Positions 27,477 to 37,311 of a stretch of DNA of 64,000 nt are shown in pieces. The first letter of the stretch is position 1; each line of letters begins with the position of its first letter. The stretch is taken from contig NIOB01000003.1 in NCBI GenBank assembly GCA_002189105.1, forward strand, positions 310,001 to 374,000, written 5' to 3'. The position numbers and the translations under genes are program-made. The DNA is from Saccharibacillus soli. GTDB taxonomy: Bacteria; Bacillota; Bacilli; Paenibacillales; Paenibacillaceae. The notes under the pieces are model-generated. The model saw nothing but the letters and a program-made list of their open reading frames with translations, was not told the origin of the DNA and made no database searches.

Positions 27477-29606
27477 TCACTTTTTGCCCAATGTAATCTT
27501 CAGGACATCGCCTGCCTTGCCGCCAAACGCGATCATTCCGCCTTCCGGAAGCACAGCGGTATTCGACTGCATGGCGACGGACAATCCAACAGGCGCACCC
27601 TCTTTGGTATAGACGGCAAAGCCTGCACCCTGTGGCAGTTCAGCAGTCAGCTGCTTGCCTGCTGCGCCTGCCGGAATCTTGAACCAGCGTACGCTTCCCG
27701 ATGCCGGAATGGTCACCGTCGAAGCCTGCCCTGCATACAGCGGAGCAATAGCCTTCTCCGAAATATAGCTGCGGCCGTCCGCTTGCAAGTATTCGACTCC
27801 CTGCTGACGGGAGAACGTCAGGTCGAAGGCATCCCGGCCGTTCATAACCGGCACTTCAGCCGCATTGACGGCATGATCGGCATCGACGATCCGGGTTCCG
27901 TTGGCGTATTGACCCTTGCTGTCCAGTTTGATTGTCTTTACCAGCACCGAAGGCGCAATATAGAAGAAGGAATTGATCTTCTCGTCCAGCGCATAATAAC
28001 TCTGGCCTTCGCGTTTCTTCCAGGCTGCCGATGTCTCAGCATTCAGCGGATTGGCGTCCAGCTTCTGTACTTCATAGAAGGCCATCTGCGAACTGCCAAT
28101 ACTCGGAAGCTCGATGTCGCTGCGCACACGCATATACGTGTGTCCGTTTGTCTGTTCATCAAATCCCAGTACGCTGCGTCCATCTGCGCTGGTGAATTCA
28201 TTATTTCCGGTATAGACATAAGCCTGAGCCGGGATCAGGGCGCTCATCAGCGCAGGCATCTGAATCTCTCCGTTTTCGATCTTCACCTGACGCGTCTCTC
28301 CAACCGTTCCATACAGCCCCGCGTATTTCTTGAGCTGCTCCGGCATCTGCTGCTTCACCGGTTTCTCATAGGTTTTGGGCGGAATCACATTCGTAATCTT
28401 GCCCGTCTGCTTGAGGTATTGCAGCAGGGTATTCGTAGCCGCTGTCGTATTGAAGACGGATGATCCGCCAGCGGTGACAAAGGCAATCGAAATGTCGTCA
28501 TCCGGCAGGCTAATCAGCGCGGAATGATACATAATGGTATCTCCGCCTTTGGTCGCCGCGCGAATGTTATAATCGCCGAAAGGCTCCAGATCCACCGAGT
28601 CCCAGCCCAGTCCATAGCCAAAGGCATTTTTCGTGTCCGGTACCCATACGCCTCTGCGGTACTCTTTTTGCAGCATGGCTTCCGTAGATTTAGCCGACAG
28701 CAGTTCTGGGCGTTTGCCGCTTAATACTTCGGAGAACAAGGTCATCTCCTCGGCTGTCGAATACACCCCGCCTGTGCCCAGAATGTTCGCGTTTTCCGGC
28801 GGGAGCGCCTTAGGGATGCCCGGCAGTCGAACCGGTTCCAGGCCGCTGCGATCAAACGTATCCAGAGGGGTCTTCGTTCCCTTCAGACCGAGAGGTTCAC
28901 TGACGCGCTTCTGCAAGAACTCGCTGTAATCCATTCCGCTCACCCGCTCTACGAGCAGCTCCAACAGTTGGAATCCATCATTGGCATAGACGGAATATTC
29001 ACCAGGTTCCGACTTGAGGCGCTCCTTGCTCAGGTTATCCAGCAGGCTGTCAACGTTCTGGGTATCGTTATCGTTCATCAGCATACTATTTTTGTAATGC
29101 GAACCGTAAAGTCCGGACGAGTGGTTCATGAGCATCCGTACCGTAATCTTCTTGTATCGTTCATCGGCCATTTTGAAATCCGGCAGATAGGTCGTCAACG
29201 GTTGGTCGATGTCCACCTTGCCTTCATCCACCAGCATCATGGCAGCGGCAGTCACATACATCTTGCTGACCGAGCCAACGCCGAACATGCTGTCTGCGTC
29301 GATCGCTTTCTTCTGACCTTGATCGTCCAGTGTCATGCCTCCTGACAGAACGACTTTGCCTTTATCCCGAATCGCATATTGCGCACCGGTAACGCCATAA
29401 TTGGCCATTAGAGCTTCGACCATCTCCTGCGCGGTCAGCTTGGCCTGATCGGTCTTCGCCGCCTCCGGAGCCTTCACCGAAGTTGATGGACTTGGCGTTT
29501 CTGCGGCCAGGGCTGTACCTTGACCTTCCAGTGCCGGGAACGCCAGTAACATGGCGGCCAGGGCAGCTGCGCTTGTTTTTTTCAAACCTGTCATTTTCGT
29601 ATTCAT
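27477..29606 (-). CDS. Secreted beta-lactamase/penicillin-binding-protein-like serine hydrolase
   Basis: 709-residue exported class C beta-lactamase-family hydrolase (PBP4*/EstB type). Signal peptide to about residue 35 (ALAAE). Catalytic motifs: SVSK at 112-115 (nucleophile Ser and Lys), YAN in EYSVYANDGF, and HSA in MYHSALIS replacing KTG/HxG. After the catalytic domain (to about 400) come about 300 residues of beta-rich accessory region, common in long Paenibacillus hydrolases. Likely cuts peptidoglycan peptides or D-amino-acid esters outside the cell; true beta-lactamase activity is not implied. ATG 29606 is preferred since AGAGGATGG lies upstream; ATG 29618 directly abuts that sequence. 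Single gene. Confidence 0.86.
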   Translation of the reverse strand: MNTKMTGLKKTSAAALAAMLLAFPALEGQGTALAAETPSPSTSVKAPEAAKTDQAKLTAQEMVEALMANYGVTGAQYAIRDKGKVVLSGGMTLDDQGQKKAIDADSMFGVGSVSKMYVTAAAMMLVDEGKVDIDQPLTTYLPDFKMADERYKKITVRMLMNHSSGLYGSHYKNSMLMNDNDTQNVDSLLDNLSKERLKSEPGEYSVYANDGFQLLELLVERVSGMDYSEFLQKRVSEPLGLKGTKTPLDTFDRSGLEPVRLPGIPKALPPENANILGTGGVYSTAEEMTLFSEVLSGKRPELLSAKSTEAMLQKEYRRGVWVPDTKNAFGYGLGWDSVDLEPFGDYNIRAATKGGDTIMYHSALISLPDDDISIAFVTAGGSSVFNTTAATNTLLQYLKQTGKITNVIPPKTYEKPVKQQMPEQLKKYAGLYGTVGETRQVKIENGEIQMPALMSALIPAQAYVYTGNNEFTSADGRSVLGFDEQTNGHTYMRVRSDIELPSIGSSQMAFYEVQKLDANPLNAETSAAWKKREGQSYYALDEKINSFFYIAPSVLVKTIKLDSKGQYANGTRIVDADHAVNAAEVPVMNGRDAFDLTFSRQQGVEYLQADGRSYISEKAIAPLYAGQASTVTIPASGSVRWFKIPAGAAGKQLTAELPQGAGFAVYTKEGAPVGLSVAMQSNTAVLPEGGMIAFGGKAGDVLKITLGKK

Positions 29607-29703
29607 CTTATTATCCATCCTCTCCGTATCTGATTATGACTCTCTCTTCCATGTTCCCAGCATAATGCAATCGCAGGACATCAAGTGCAAAAGGTTCCCA
29701 AAC

Positions 29704-29742
29704 GCAAAAAAAGACCCCCGAACGACAGGTTCGGAAGGTCAA
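29704..29742 (-). terminator. Terminator of the GHKL kinase operon
   Basis: Minus strand GACCUUCCGAAC / GUUCGGGGGUC stem (one bulge, two GU pairs) then seven U, just after the kinase stop at 29779. Confidence 0.85.
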
Positions 29743-29778
29743 TCCCTCTCAAGATTCCTAGATGAGCAGGTGAGGAGG

Positions 29779-31065
29779 TTAGGCAGGGAAAGGCAGCATG
29801 ACCAGATTATCAAAAGAGGTGCCTTCAATCTCAATGGCCATATGCCCACCGTATTTCTCACAGATTCGCTCAATATTGGTCAGCCCAAACCCATGATTGC
29901 CCGGATCGGCTTTGCGGCTGCGCAGATCGGTCACTTCACGGTCTGTTCGATTGCGTACGCGAATGAACAGCGCCGCTTCACTGGAGCGAATCTGAATGCG
30001 AATCCGCCGATCTTCAGCCACTCTAACCGCCTTGGATGCTTCGACGGCATTGTCCAGCATATTCCCCAGTACCACGCACAGATCATAACGTTCGATCGGC
30101 AGCTCCGGTTCCCGCAGCCGCAGCTCCGTGTCCATCCGAATTCCGCTGGCATAACCGACGTTCAGCACATTCGTCACCAGTGCATCGATGACCAGGTTGC
30201 CGGTATTGACCCGGCGATACGCATTGTCGATCTCCTGCAAGGTGGCGCGGATATGCTCCCTTGCCTCATCGCTTCGGCCCCGCTCAATATATTCGGCGAC
30301 CACCAGCAGCTGCTTGTTGGTATCGTGGATGATGCGCTTGATTTCCTTGAAGCTGTGTACCGTCTTCTCATAATTGGCATCCTGATAATCCATCTGGCTC
30401 TGGAGCCGTTCATTTTGAAGCGTCAGTTGAAATTTTGCGCTCATGGCGTCCAGCACATACACAACCAGCACATTCAATACGATGCACCCAAATACCGAGA
30501 GGACATAATGGATATTTTTTTCACTGTATAACGTCAGGACGTTCACCAGATAGATGCTGATAATCGGCACACACAGAAACGCCAGTGCGTAACGGGACTC
30601 CAGTGGAAAGCGGCGCCTTTTGACCACCAGGCGAATCACCTGAATGACAGCGAACATCACGATACATCCGATCAACAGCGTCATGGCCATCCCAAAGCGC
30701 CCCGAGATCGCGCCTGCTTCGCCTCCATTTAATTTCAGGGTAGGGTCCAGCAGATACACCATGATGAGATTCATCAAGGTCAGCAGTACCGCATACAAGA
30801 TAGCGAACATGATCTTCAGCTTCTGCGGCACATCGTAACCCTGGGCAAAGACAAGCATGATCGTCAGCCCCAGCAGCGAAGACAGCAGAGCAGGAAATTC
30901 AAAAGTCAGATAGATAAGGGTCAAGGCCACAAATACGGCAGCCCAATACGCCTTGCTTGATCGGCTTCGTTCACGTCCAAATACGGAATTGAAATAAAAG
31001 TTCGCCTGAACCGCCATGACGATTGTGACGCCCAGATTCAGCAGCAGCAGCCATCCCTCATTCAT
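29779..31065 (-). CDS. AgrC-like sensor histidine kinase (GHKL)
   Basis: 428 residues. About six TMs in the first 200, then a cytoplasmic coiled coil, a phosphoacceptor region IKRIIHDTNKQL (His near 245), and a GHKL ATPase domain with N-box MLDNAVEAS and G-box NHGFGLTNIERICEKYGG. This is the layout of AgrC/ComD/CitA-like kinases that often read peptide pheromones. The start overlaps the response-regulator stop by ATGA (31062-31065). No agrB- or agrD-like gene is visible nearby, so the signal is unknown. It phosphorylates the LytTR regulator encoded just upstream. Confidence 0.9.
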   Translation of the reverse strand: MNEGWLLLLNLGVTIVMAVQANFYFNSVFGRERSRSSKAYWAAVFVALTLIYLTFEFPALLSSLLGLTIMLVFAQGYDVPQKLKIMFAILYAVLLTLMNLIMVYLLDPTLKLNGGEAGAISGRFGMAMTLLIGCIVMFAVIQVIRLVVKRRRFPLESRYALAFLCVPIISIYLVNVLTLYSEKNIHYVLSVFGCIVLNVLVVYVLDAMSAKFQLTLQNERLQSQMDYQDANYEKTVHSFKEIKRIIHDTNKQLLVVAEYIERGRSDEAREHIRATLQEIDNAYRRVNTGNLVIDALVTNVLNVGYASGIRMDTELRLREPELPIERYDLCVVLGNMLDNAVEASKAVRVAEDRRIRIQIRSSEAALFIRVRNRTDREVTDLRSRKADPGNHGFGLTNIERICEKYGGHMAIEIEGTSFDNLVMLPFPA

Positions 31066-31805
31066 GCGTCTTCCCTCATGACCATAAAGCGGGTGCAGGC
31101 ATCCTTGACTTCCTTGACCTTCGAGCGCCCAATCGGCAGCTCCATGCCATTGGACATCACCACCCGATTGCCGGCAAAACGATGCACATGCGGCAGATGG
31201 ATCAGGATCGACCGGTGAATCTGCAAAAATCGACCTTCCTTGAGCGCTTCCGCATACCCGGAGATCAACCCTCTTCCTTCATATACGCCGCGCGTTGTCG
31301 TGATCTTGAGCTTATTTTTTACAGTGAGACTCTTGGCCGCTTCGATGGCGATAATCTCATCTTGATGCAGCACCAGCTCGCCTTCCGCCGACTTCACAAT
31401 CAGAATCTCCCGCTCTTTTTCCGCAAAATATCGGCAGACCTTGAGAATCTTCTCCTCGAATACGTCCGGGCTTACGGGCTTGAGGAGGTATTGAAACGTA
31501 ATCACATCAAAGCTCTCCAGCATATATTCCGCGTAACTCGTCAGAAACAGAATCTGTTCACTCAGACGTTTCTTCTCTCGCAGACGCCGCGCAGTCTCAA
31601 TTCCGGTTAATCCGTTCATCTCAATGTCCAGCACCCAGATATGAAAAGGCTCGCCGCCGCGCTCATAGTGCTCCAGCAGTTCCTCACCTGAAGCAAACAG
31701 CGTCGTCTCGAAATCCAGGCCCGATTTTACCGACAGATCCAGCAGCATCCCGCGAACCTCTTCCCGACGCGACTGCTCGTCGTCGCAAACGGCGATACGA
31801 TACAT
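31062..31805 (-). CDS. LytTR-family response regulator (AgrA-like)
   Basis: 247 residues. Receiver domain 1-125: acidic pocket CDDE at 7-10, phosphoacceptor Asp in HIWVLDIEMNGLTGIE, and Lys in YLLKPVSP. LytTR DNA-binding domain about 145-245 (IEAAKSLTVKNKLKI, then RFLQIHRSILIHLPHV, and NGMELPIGRSKVKEVK). ATG 31805 has GGGGG 9 nt upstream; the longer frame to 31865 has no ribosome site. First gene of a two-gene unit with the GHKL kinase. LytTR targets usually carry 9-bp direct repeats; none was searched for. Confidence 0.93.
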   Translation of the reverse strand: MYRIAVCDDEQSRREEVRGMLLDLSVKSGLDFETTLFASGEELLEHYERGGEPFHIWVLDIEMNGLTGIETARRLREKKRLSEQILFLTSYAEYMLESFDVITFQYLLKPVSPDVFEEKILKVCRYFAEKEREILIVKSAEGELVLHQDEIIAIEAAKSLTVKNKLKITTTRGVYEGRGLISGYAEALKEGRFLQIHRSILIHLPHVHRFAGNRVVMSNGMELPIGRSKVKEVKDACTRFMVMREDA

Positions 31806-31937
31806 GACGACAATCCCCCTGTACGTTTTCTTCCTATTATAGATCATAACCTCTGATCCACCCAAGGTTATGCAGGAAGGATGGTAGGCTGCCCCAAGAC
31901 GAATGGAACTCGGATTTTTAGGGAGAATTCGCCTTGC

Positions 31938-33989
31938 TTACATCTTGAATTGACGCATCATCTCATCCAGGCGATCGGCGCTGTCATTGGTCTTCTCGGC
32001 TTCTCCGGCAATTCCATTGGCTTTGCTGACCACGCTTGTGGTCTTGCCTGCAATCTCTTCCGTCCCTTCTGCCGATTCGTTATTCGAGAGAGAGATCTCA
32101 TGAATCGCTTCAGCCAAGCTTTTTACAGAGGCCTGAAGCTGCTCGCTCGTCGAACTGAAGTCGGACACCATCCGGTCCATATAAGTGGCATCCTGTAGGT
32201 AGGAATCGCTCGTCTTGCCCATCATGGCATAGTCCGGAAGGACACGGCCCGTAATCAGTTCCATCAACTGCTGGGTGAACTGCTGAAGATCCCCGACGGA
32301 ATGAGTCACACTGCCGGTAATCGTCTGAATTTCACCAACCGCATTTTTGGACGCATCCGCCAACTTGCGAATCTCGTCCGCGACCACTGCAAATCCCTTA
32401 CCGGCTTCGCCGGCTCTTGCCGCTTCAATCGAAGCATTTAACGCCAGCAGGTTGGTCTGCTGCGTAATTTGCAGAATGGACTCACTAAGTGCCTGAATAG
32501 CATCGACCGACTTGGAATTCTCCAGCGCAACTTGAAGTCCGGACTGGATGTTCTCGTAGACCGATCTTGTCTGCAAGATGGAACGCTCCAGCGTACTCTT
32601 CAGCTCACCCGCCCGCCGACTGATGACAGCCGCCTCGGCCGCGCCGTTCTCTGCACCCTTGGCAATGGATTCAATCGCCTTTTCAAATTCATTCGTCGAG
32701 GCGTTGATCTGCTGTGTTGAAGCTGCCGTTTCTTCCATCCCTGCGGACATGTTCTGCGTAGTTGCCGAGACGTCCTGAAGCTCCTGATCCATAGCCTGGA
32801 ACATCTCATTCACGGTATGGGAGACTTGCTTGAGATCGATCACTTCTTGATCTACCGATTGAATCACCTGCTTCATATTCTCCTGCATCTGCATGACCGA
32901 ACGAATCAGCACGCCGGTTTCTCCTGTGCTATGCGTATATTTCTGCGGGATGTCATGGGAAAAGTCATACTTGGACATCCACTCCAGTTGACCCGACACC
33001 AGTTGGATCGGCCGCACAATTCCTCTAACGAATACAAACAGCACCGCGATGGTCAACAGCAGCACGCCTACCGTAATCAGGATCATTGTCAGCAAGATTC
33101 TATTCAGTTCGCTCATATAGCTGCTGACCGGCAGATAGGTGACGACATTCATATGCAGAACATCATCTTGGACAAAAGCTGCAAGATAACGGGTGCCATC
33201 CATCGTGACATAGCCACTTCCGCTCGGCGACTTGCCCATCTGCTGCATCCCTTTTTCATTATCCAGTTCAGAGAAGTTCGTCTTCAGCACCTGGTTGGCA
33301 TCCTGTGAAGCGATAACCTGTCCCTTCTCATCGGTCACGACCGTAAGAATCGTCTGTCCATTGGTCTTCTGCGTGACGGATTTCAGCAGCACATTCACGT
33401 TGATCGGGAGCGCGAAGACGCTGAGTACCTTACCGCTGGATGGATCTTTCACCGGCGCCGCGATGGCAATAGCAGGCAGCCCCGTCACGGGAGAGAGCTG
33501 AAGATCCCCAACAATCGGATTGCCGCTATCGCGCACAGGCTTGTACCACGGCGATGTCGAGAGCATATCGGTTCCTTCCGATACCCCATTCAGCCCATCC
33601 ACGTAAACTTTATCCTGATAGGTGAAAAAAATATTTTCGTAAAGCCCGTTCGATTGATCGAGCCTGGCCTTGAGGTTCTGCTGAATCCGGGTGAAATCAG
33701 TTTGTGCCGGTTTTGCACTGGTATTCAGGCTTTTAAAATAATCGACATTAAAGATTTCACTGGCAATCGAATCCGCTACTTCCTGCTGGGCAGCGATCGT
33801 CATTTGAAGTCCTTTGCCCTTTTCGTCAGCGATCCGCGTCAGAGATTCGCTATTTACGCTCTCGTAGGAACGCGTCATCATATAACCGATGGTCACGGTA
33901 GAAATCGTCATACAAAGCACAATACACAGCGCAACAATGGACAAGATTCGGGCAAATAAACTTTCTGTCAGACGTCGAAGTATTCTCAT
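31938..33989 (-). CDS. Methyl-accepting chemotaxis protein with Cache sensor
   Basis: 683-residue chemoreceptor: TM1 about 14-38, a large dCache_1-like extracytoplasmic sensor (about 40-290, with [17 protein letters not shown] and [19 protein letters not shown]), TM2 about 296-322, HAMP, then the signalling domain with tip [20 protein letters not shown] and [16 protein letters not shown]. Cache sensors bind small organic ligands such as amino acids. AGGAG lies 11 nt before ATG 33989. Monocistronic, about 270 bp from the c-di-GMP-controlled transglutaminase gene. Confidence 0.94.
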   Translation of the reverse strand: MRILRRLTESLFARILSIVALCIVLCMTISTVTIGYMMTRSYESVNSESLTRIADEKGKGLQMTIAAQQEVADSIASEIFNVDYFKSLNTSAKPAQTDFTRIQQNLKARLDQSNGLYENIFFTYQDKVYVDGLNGVSEGTDMLSTSPWYKPVRDSGNPIVGDLQLSPVTGLPAIAIAAPVKDPSSGKVLSVFALPINVNVLLKSVTQKTNGQTILTVVTDEKGQVIASQDANQVLKTNFSELDNEKGMQQMGKSPSGSGYVTMDGTRYLAAFVQDDVLHMNVVTYLPVSSYMSELNRILLTMILITVGVLLLTIAVLFVFVRGIVRPIQLVSGQLEWMSKYDFSHDIPQKYTHSTGETGVLIRSVMQMQENMKQVIQSVDQEVIDLKQVSHTVNEMFQAMDQELQDVSATTQNMSAGMEETAASTQQINASTNEFEKAIESIAKGAENGAAEAAVISRRAGELKSTLERSILQTRSVYENIQSGLQVALENSKSVDAIQALSESILQITQQTNLLALNASIEAARAGEAGKGFAVVADEIRKLADASKNAVGEIQTITGSVTHSVGDLQQFTQQLMELITGRVLPDYAMMGKTSDSYLQDATYMDRMVSDFSSTSEQLQASVKSLAEAIHEISLSNNESAEGTEEIAGKTTSVVSKANGIAGEAEKTNDSADRLDEMMRQFKM

Positions 33990-34196
33990 GGGGTAATCGT
34001 CTCCTCTGAACGTGAATTCAAGCTTCTGCGTTTGGACTTCTTTCTGAGCTTCTACTTGAGCTTTTATGGATAAGCTTCATTTGTCGAAAATAGACGAAAT
34101 TCCCGCTTTGCCAACTCTCTGTTCGTTTCTTCGGCTTTTAAATCTTTAATTTTTATAGTTTCTACCGTTACAGCCAACAACTATCCAAAATATATT

Positions 34197-34234
34197 CAAA
34201 AAAAGAACCCCGTAGTAAATACGGAGTTCTTGAA
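34197..34234 (-). terminator. Terminator of the transglutaminase-like gene
   Basis: Minus strand AAGAACTCCGTATTTACTACGGGGTTCTT hairpin followed by TTTTTT, 30 nt after the stop at 34264. Confidence 0.85.
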
Positions 34235-34263
34235 TGAATCGGGTAGCTTGTCCTCATCCAGGA

Positions 34264-35082
34264 TTAGTATACTTTTTGTGCGTTATATTGACCGGCCTCT
34301 TTGGCGAACGAGATGGTTTTGCCGGCTTGTTTGTAAGCTGCATCTACGGTTGTATCCACGATCACCCATTTGCCGTCCATGTAAACTTCATTCCAGGCAT
34401 GATACACATCTACATAAGTTGAGCTGCCCATAACCAGCTTGGTTGGGATGCCTTGGCTTCTCAGCATCACGCCCATCAGGGAAGCATAATCGTAGCAAAT
34501 GCCTTTCTTGGATACCAGCGTGCTGTCTGCGGAAGGCAGGTACACTGTACCAACTGTTTTGGCCAGGTCAAAATCATATTTTACATTCGATACTACATAG
34601 TTGTAGATCGCTTGAACTTTTTCTTTGTCGGTTTTTTTGCCAGCTGTCAGTTTAGCAGCGAGGGCCGTTGCATTTTTGGCGTCTTTCCAGTTTACATTTT
34701 GTACAGAGCTGAGGAAGACGTTATTTTCGCTAACGTTGTCCAGTTGTACCGAGCTGGAATCAATTTTCTTGTAGCTGGTACCGCTGGTGTTTTCCAGCAG
34801 CGTTACTTGATAAGAACCGGCGCCGGATTGCAGCGGGAAAGTTTCGCTTTTTTTGGAAGTGTTCAGATCGTAGGTATAAACGGTGCTTTCTTTGGCGATC
34901 ATCACTTTGACGCGTTTGACAGTAGCTACATTGTAGCTAACAGCGATTGCGCCTTGTGACAGGTACGAAGTATCAAGCCATTCAGCATTGGTAGAGGCAG
35001 CGGAAGCCGGTGCAGCAACAGCAGGCAGAATTCCGGCAGTCAAGCTCATAGCGAGGGTTAATTTGAGAATCCATTTACGCAT
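34264..35082 (-). CDS. Secreted transglutaminase-like protein
   Basis: 272 residues with a signal peptide (MRKWILKLTLAMSL, cleavage near APASAAS). A beta-rich N-terminal domain (about 30-130) precedes the transglutaminase-like catalytic fold: Cys in KKGICYDYASLMGVML, His in DVYHAWNEVYMDGKW, Asp in VIVDTTVDAAY. The complete Cys-His-Asp triad suggests active protein cross-linking or proteolysis at the cell surface. ATG 35082 has AAGGAG 8 nt upstream. Two nearly identical c-di-GMP-I riboswitches lie in the leader, so expression is predicted to respond to c-di-GMP. The neighbouring LPKTG protein and sortase carry the same type of switch. Confidence 0.88.
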   Translation of the reverse strand: MRKWILKLTLAMSLTAGILPAVAAPASAASTNAEWLDTSYLSQGAIAVSYNVATVKRVKVMIAKESTVYTYDLNTSKKSETFPLQSGAGSYQVTLLENTSGTSYKKIDSSSVQLDNVSENNVFLSSVQNVNWKDAKNATALAAKLTAGKKTDKEKVQAIYNYVVSNVKYDFDLAKTVGTVYLPSADSTLVSKKGICYDYASLMGVMLRSQGIPTKLVMGSSTYVDVYHAWNEVYMDGKWVIVDTTVDAAYKQAGKTISFAKEAGQYNAQKVY

Positions 35083-35097
35083 GGATAAAACTCCTTT

Positions 35098-35178
35098 CGG
35101 CGGCTGGCTGCCAACCCCTGGTGGGTAAGGCCCTGTAGCTTTGCGTCCCTGTCTTTCGAGCAGGTTTGCCATTTATCG
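35098..35178 (-). promoter_or_regulatory. c-di-GMP-I (GEMM) riboswitch, proximal copy
   Basis: Minus strand shows the conserved core GGCAAACC, a GAAA tetraloop (CUCGAAAGAC), GGGACGCAAAGC and a downstream GC-rich arm (GGCAGCCAGCC). The G before CAAACC, which contacts the ligand, is kept (the A variant prefers cGAMP). The aptamer ends only a few nt before the ribosome site GAAAGGAG of the transglutaminase gene and has no U-tract, so it probably acts on translation. Confidence 0.88.
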
Positions 35179-35229
35179 TTTTAGTCTTATCAATTTGATT
35201 CCTATCCTTGTTATCGACTTACCAAGCAT

Positions 35230-35341
35230 GGAGTGGATATAAGAAAAAAGCCCTATCTTTCGGCGGCTGGCTGCCAACCCCTGGTGGGTAAGGCCCTATA
35301 GCTTTGCGTCCCTGTCTTTCGAGCAGGTTTGCCATTTATCG
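35230..35341 (-). promoter_or_regulatory. c-di-GMP-I (GEMM) riboswitch, distal copy with terminator
   Basis: Aptamer at 35261-35341 is identical to the proximal copy except for one base, with the repeat extending 4 nt further. It is followed on the minus strand by UAGGGC and six U (about 35230-35250). UAGGGC can pair with GCCUUA inside the aptamer, so aptamer folding and termination exclude each other. That predicts transcription on with ligand; it is inference. Confidence 0.85.
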
Positions 35342-35359
35342 TGAAAAGCTTCTAGTTAC

Positions 35360-35387
35360 ATAGTAGCACTAAAAATTGATTTAACAA
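35360..35387 (-). promoter_or_regulatory. Promoter of the tandem riboswitch transcript
   Basis: Minus strand TTGTTA (35382-35387), 16 nt, TACTAT (35360-35365); start predicted near 35353, just before the distal aptamer. Confidence 0.55.
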
Positions 35388-35528
35388 GGCGGATTTTTTT
35401 GGTTTTTTGAAAAATGGTTCCAATGGCTTATACGCGTTTGGTTGCCTGCTTTCATCCTTCCGATTTTACCTTCCATAATATGCGCTTATCCGAGTTCTCT
35501 TTTTCAAAGCCTCTTTTCTCTTCCATAC

Positions 35529-35559
35529 ATCAAAACCGCTCCTGAGTGCTCAGAAGCGG
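35529..35559 (-). terminator. Terminator of the LPKTG surface protein gene
   Basis: Minus strand ACCGCTTCTGAGCACTCAGGAGCGGTTTT hairpin about 20 nt after the stop at 35577. Confidence 0.8.
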
Positions 35560-35576
35560 TGGAGATTAAACTTATT

Positions 35577-37256
35577 CTATTCACGCGCTGCACGTCTGAA
35601 TAATGAGGCTCCCAGAGCGATCAAGGCCATGCCCAGCATATAGAACGGAGTCTGAGATTCCTCACCCGTCTTGGGCAGAAGTTCAGCCGTTGGCGTCGAT
35701 GGCTGTTTCTGCGGAACAACCACTGGAGTCCCCTGCGGCGTTGGCGCGTCCGGTATATCGACCGTTTCCGTTGGCTGTGGAGCATCCGGCTTGGCAGGCG
35801 TTGGCGATTCAGGAACGTCTGGCGTTACCGGAAGATCCGGTGTGCCCTGCGGCGTTGTTTCATCCGGGATTTCAATCTCCGGTGTGCCCTGTGGCGTCGT
35901 TTCGTCCGGAATCTGGATCTCCGGCTCATCCGTAGTCGGAGTGGTTTCCGTTGGAACGGCTGGCGTCTCCGATTGTGTCGGAGGCGTTGGCGTTACCGTC
36001 GCCGTTCCCTGCGGAGTCGGATCATCCGGAATCGTGATTTCCCCTGGAACAGTTGGCGTGCTAGGCACGTTTGGTGTATCCGTAGTCGGAGGCGGATTTG
36101 GCGCCGGCTGCGGATCTGGTGTTCGCTCGGTGGTTGGTGTCGGTTCCGGCGTCGGTGTTGGTGTCGGCTCCGGCGTTGGCGTCGGTTCCGGCGTTGGTGT
36201 TGGTTCTGGCGTCGGTGTCGGTTCCGGCGTTGGTGTTGGTGTCGGCTCCGGCGTTGGCGTCGGTTCTGGCGTCGGTGTTGGTTCCGGCGTCGGTGTTGGT
36301 TCCGGCGTTGGCGTCGGTTCTGGCGTTGGCGTCGGTTCCGGCGTTGGCGTTGGTTCTGGTGTCGGTGTCGGCTCCGGCGTTGGTTCCGGTGCTGGCGTCG
36401 GTTCCGGTGTTGGCGGAACATTCCCTTCAAATGGATGGTAATGCGATTCGCCTTGTCCGGTGAGCGAAGCGGCGATCAGCGTGCCGTTCAGCTGTCCGTT
36501 GTCAAACTTCACATCGGCGTTGGGCGCAAGTACAGAACCTTTTACCCCGATGCCTGCGATGTTCAGATTGGTCGCTTCATAGAAGTTGTAGATGATGTTC
36601 TGCTGGTTGATCCCGCCTTCCAGGAAGGTCTCAAAGTTCTTCATATTCACGTTACTGCCCGACACGTTAATAACGACTGTCGATCCAGCAGGGACATGGA
36701 TGCGCAAACCGTTAGCCGAAGAAAGGGAATTTCCATCCAGCGTAAAAATGTTCAGATTGTTATCGTTACCGCTCAACCGAACTTCACCATAGTTATTTTT
36801 ATATTCACCGTTGGATTTTTGCTGAGAAAGGGCGGAGGATTGATTCTTGAGATAGGTAGCTGCAGATGCAAAATCGAGGACTTCATGCGCGTTGGATGAT
36901 GATCCCCCGGTGAAGGTTGCATCCTGAGATTGACTCAGCTTGCCTCCGTAAGCGACGCCTCCGTTTGCCTGTCCGTTGTTATAGGTCAGGTTCCCGCCTA
37001 CTACGAGAACAGGCTGGCCTTCGCCCTTCCAGTCTTTACCGACCGAATAGCCTTCTACCGTAACGTTCCCTCCGGCGGCAATGCGTCCTTCGACGTCGGT
37101 ATATTTCTGACTCAGATCCCCCAGTACAAATACATTGAACGTCTGGGCAGGACCCAGAATCGAACTGCTCGATGCGTAAACAGGCGATCCCATATGACCG
37201 AAACTCAGCGTTGCCGCAATCACAACCGCTGCCGAGATTTTCGTTATTTTATTCAT
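35577..37256 (-). CDS. LPXTG-anchored choice-of-anchor-A family surface protein
   Basis: 559 residues. Signal peptide (to about VYASS), then a choice-of-anchor-A domain (about 35-260: [30 protein letters not shown], then a beta-helix-like end [19 protein letters not shown]). A long Pro/Thr/Glu stalk of PEPTPT repeats (about 270-380) and a second Pro-rich part with repeated DDPTPQGTP / DETTPQGTP follow. It ends with sorting signal LPKTG, a hydrophobic helix and RRAARE. So it is wall-anchored, likely by the sortase encoded upstream on the same strand. ATG 37256 follows GAGAGGAAAGG; the upstream frame to 37466 runs through the riboswitch. Adhesion or matrix role inferred from domain and c-di-GMP control. 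Confidence 0.9.
   Translation of the reverse strand: MNKITKISAAVVIAATLSFGHMGSPVYASSSSILGPAQTFNVFVLGDLSQKYTDVEGRIAAGGNVTVEGYSVGKDWKGEGQPVLVVGGNLTYNNGQANGGVAYGGKLSQSQDATFTGGSSSNAHEVLDFASAATYLKNQSSALSQQKSNGEYKNNYGEVRLSGNDNNLNIFTLDGNSLSSANGLRIHVPAGSTVVINVSGSNVNMKNFETFLEGGINQQNIIYNFYEATNLNIAGIGVKGSVLAPNADVKFDNGQLNGTLIAASLTGQGESHYHPFEGNVPPTPEPTPAPEPTPEPTPTPEPTPTPEPTPTPEPTPTPEPTPTPEPTPTPEPTPTPEPTPTPTPEPTPTPEPTPTPEPTPTPEPTPTPTPEPTPTTERTPDPQPAPNPPPTTDTPNVPSTPTVPGEITIPDDPTPQGTATVTPTPPTQSETPAVPTETTPTTDEPEIQIPDETTPQGTPEIEIPDETTPQGTPDLPVTPDVPESPTPAKPDAPQPTETVDIPDAPTPQGTPVVVPQKQPSTPTAELLPKTGEESQTPFYMLGMALIALGASLFRRAARE
36120..36420 (-). repeat. 18-bp coding repeats (PEPTPT stalk)
   Basis: Tandem degenerate 18-bp units encoding PEPTPT, with variants in the third codon bases and a few 6-bp or 12-bp indels (PTPTPEP, PAPEP). 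Prone to length change by slippage, which would alter stalk length. Confidence 0.85.
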
Positions 37257-37311
37257 GATGCCTTTCCTCTCCCCATTGACCGATTGATTGGCATGTCCTT
37301 TGCGACAAGCA

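Noticed and set aside
35671-36899. Plus-strand frames rich in Gly-Val or Arg opposite the LPKTG gene
   Set aside because: They mirror the PEPTPT codons, have no ribosome sites, and the minus-strand protein has a signal peptide, domain and sorting signal.
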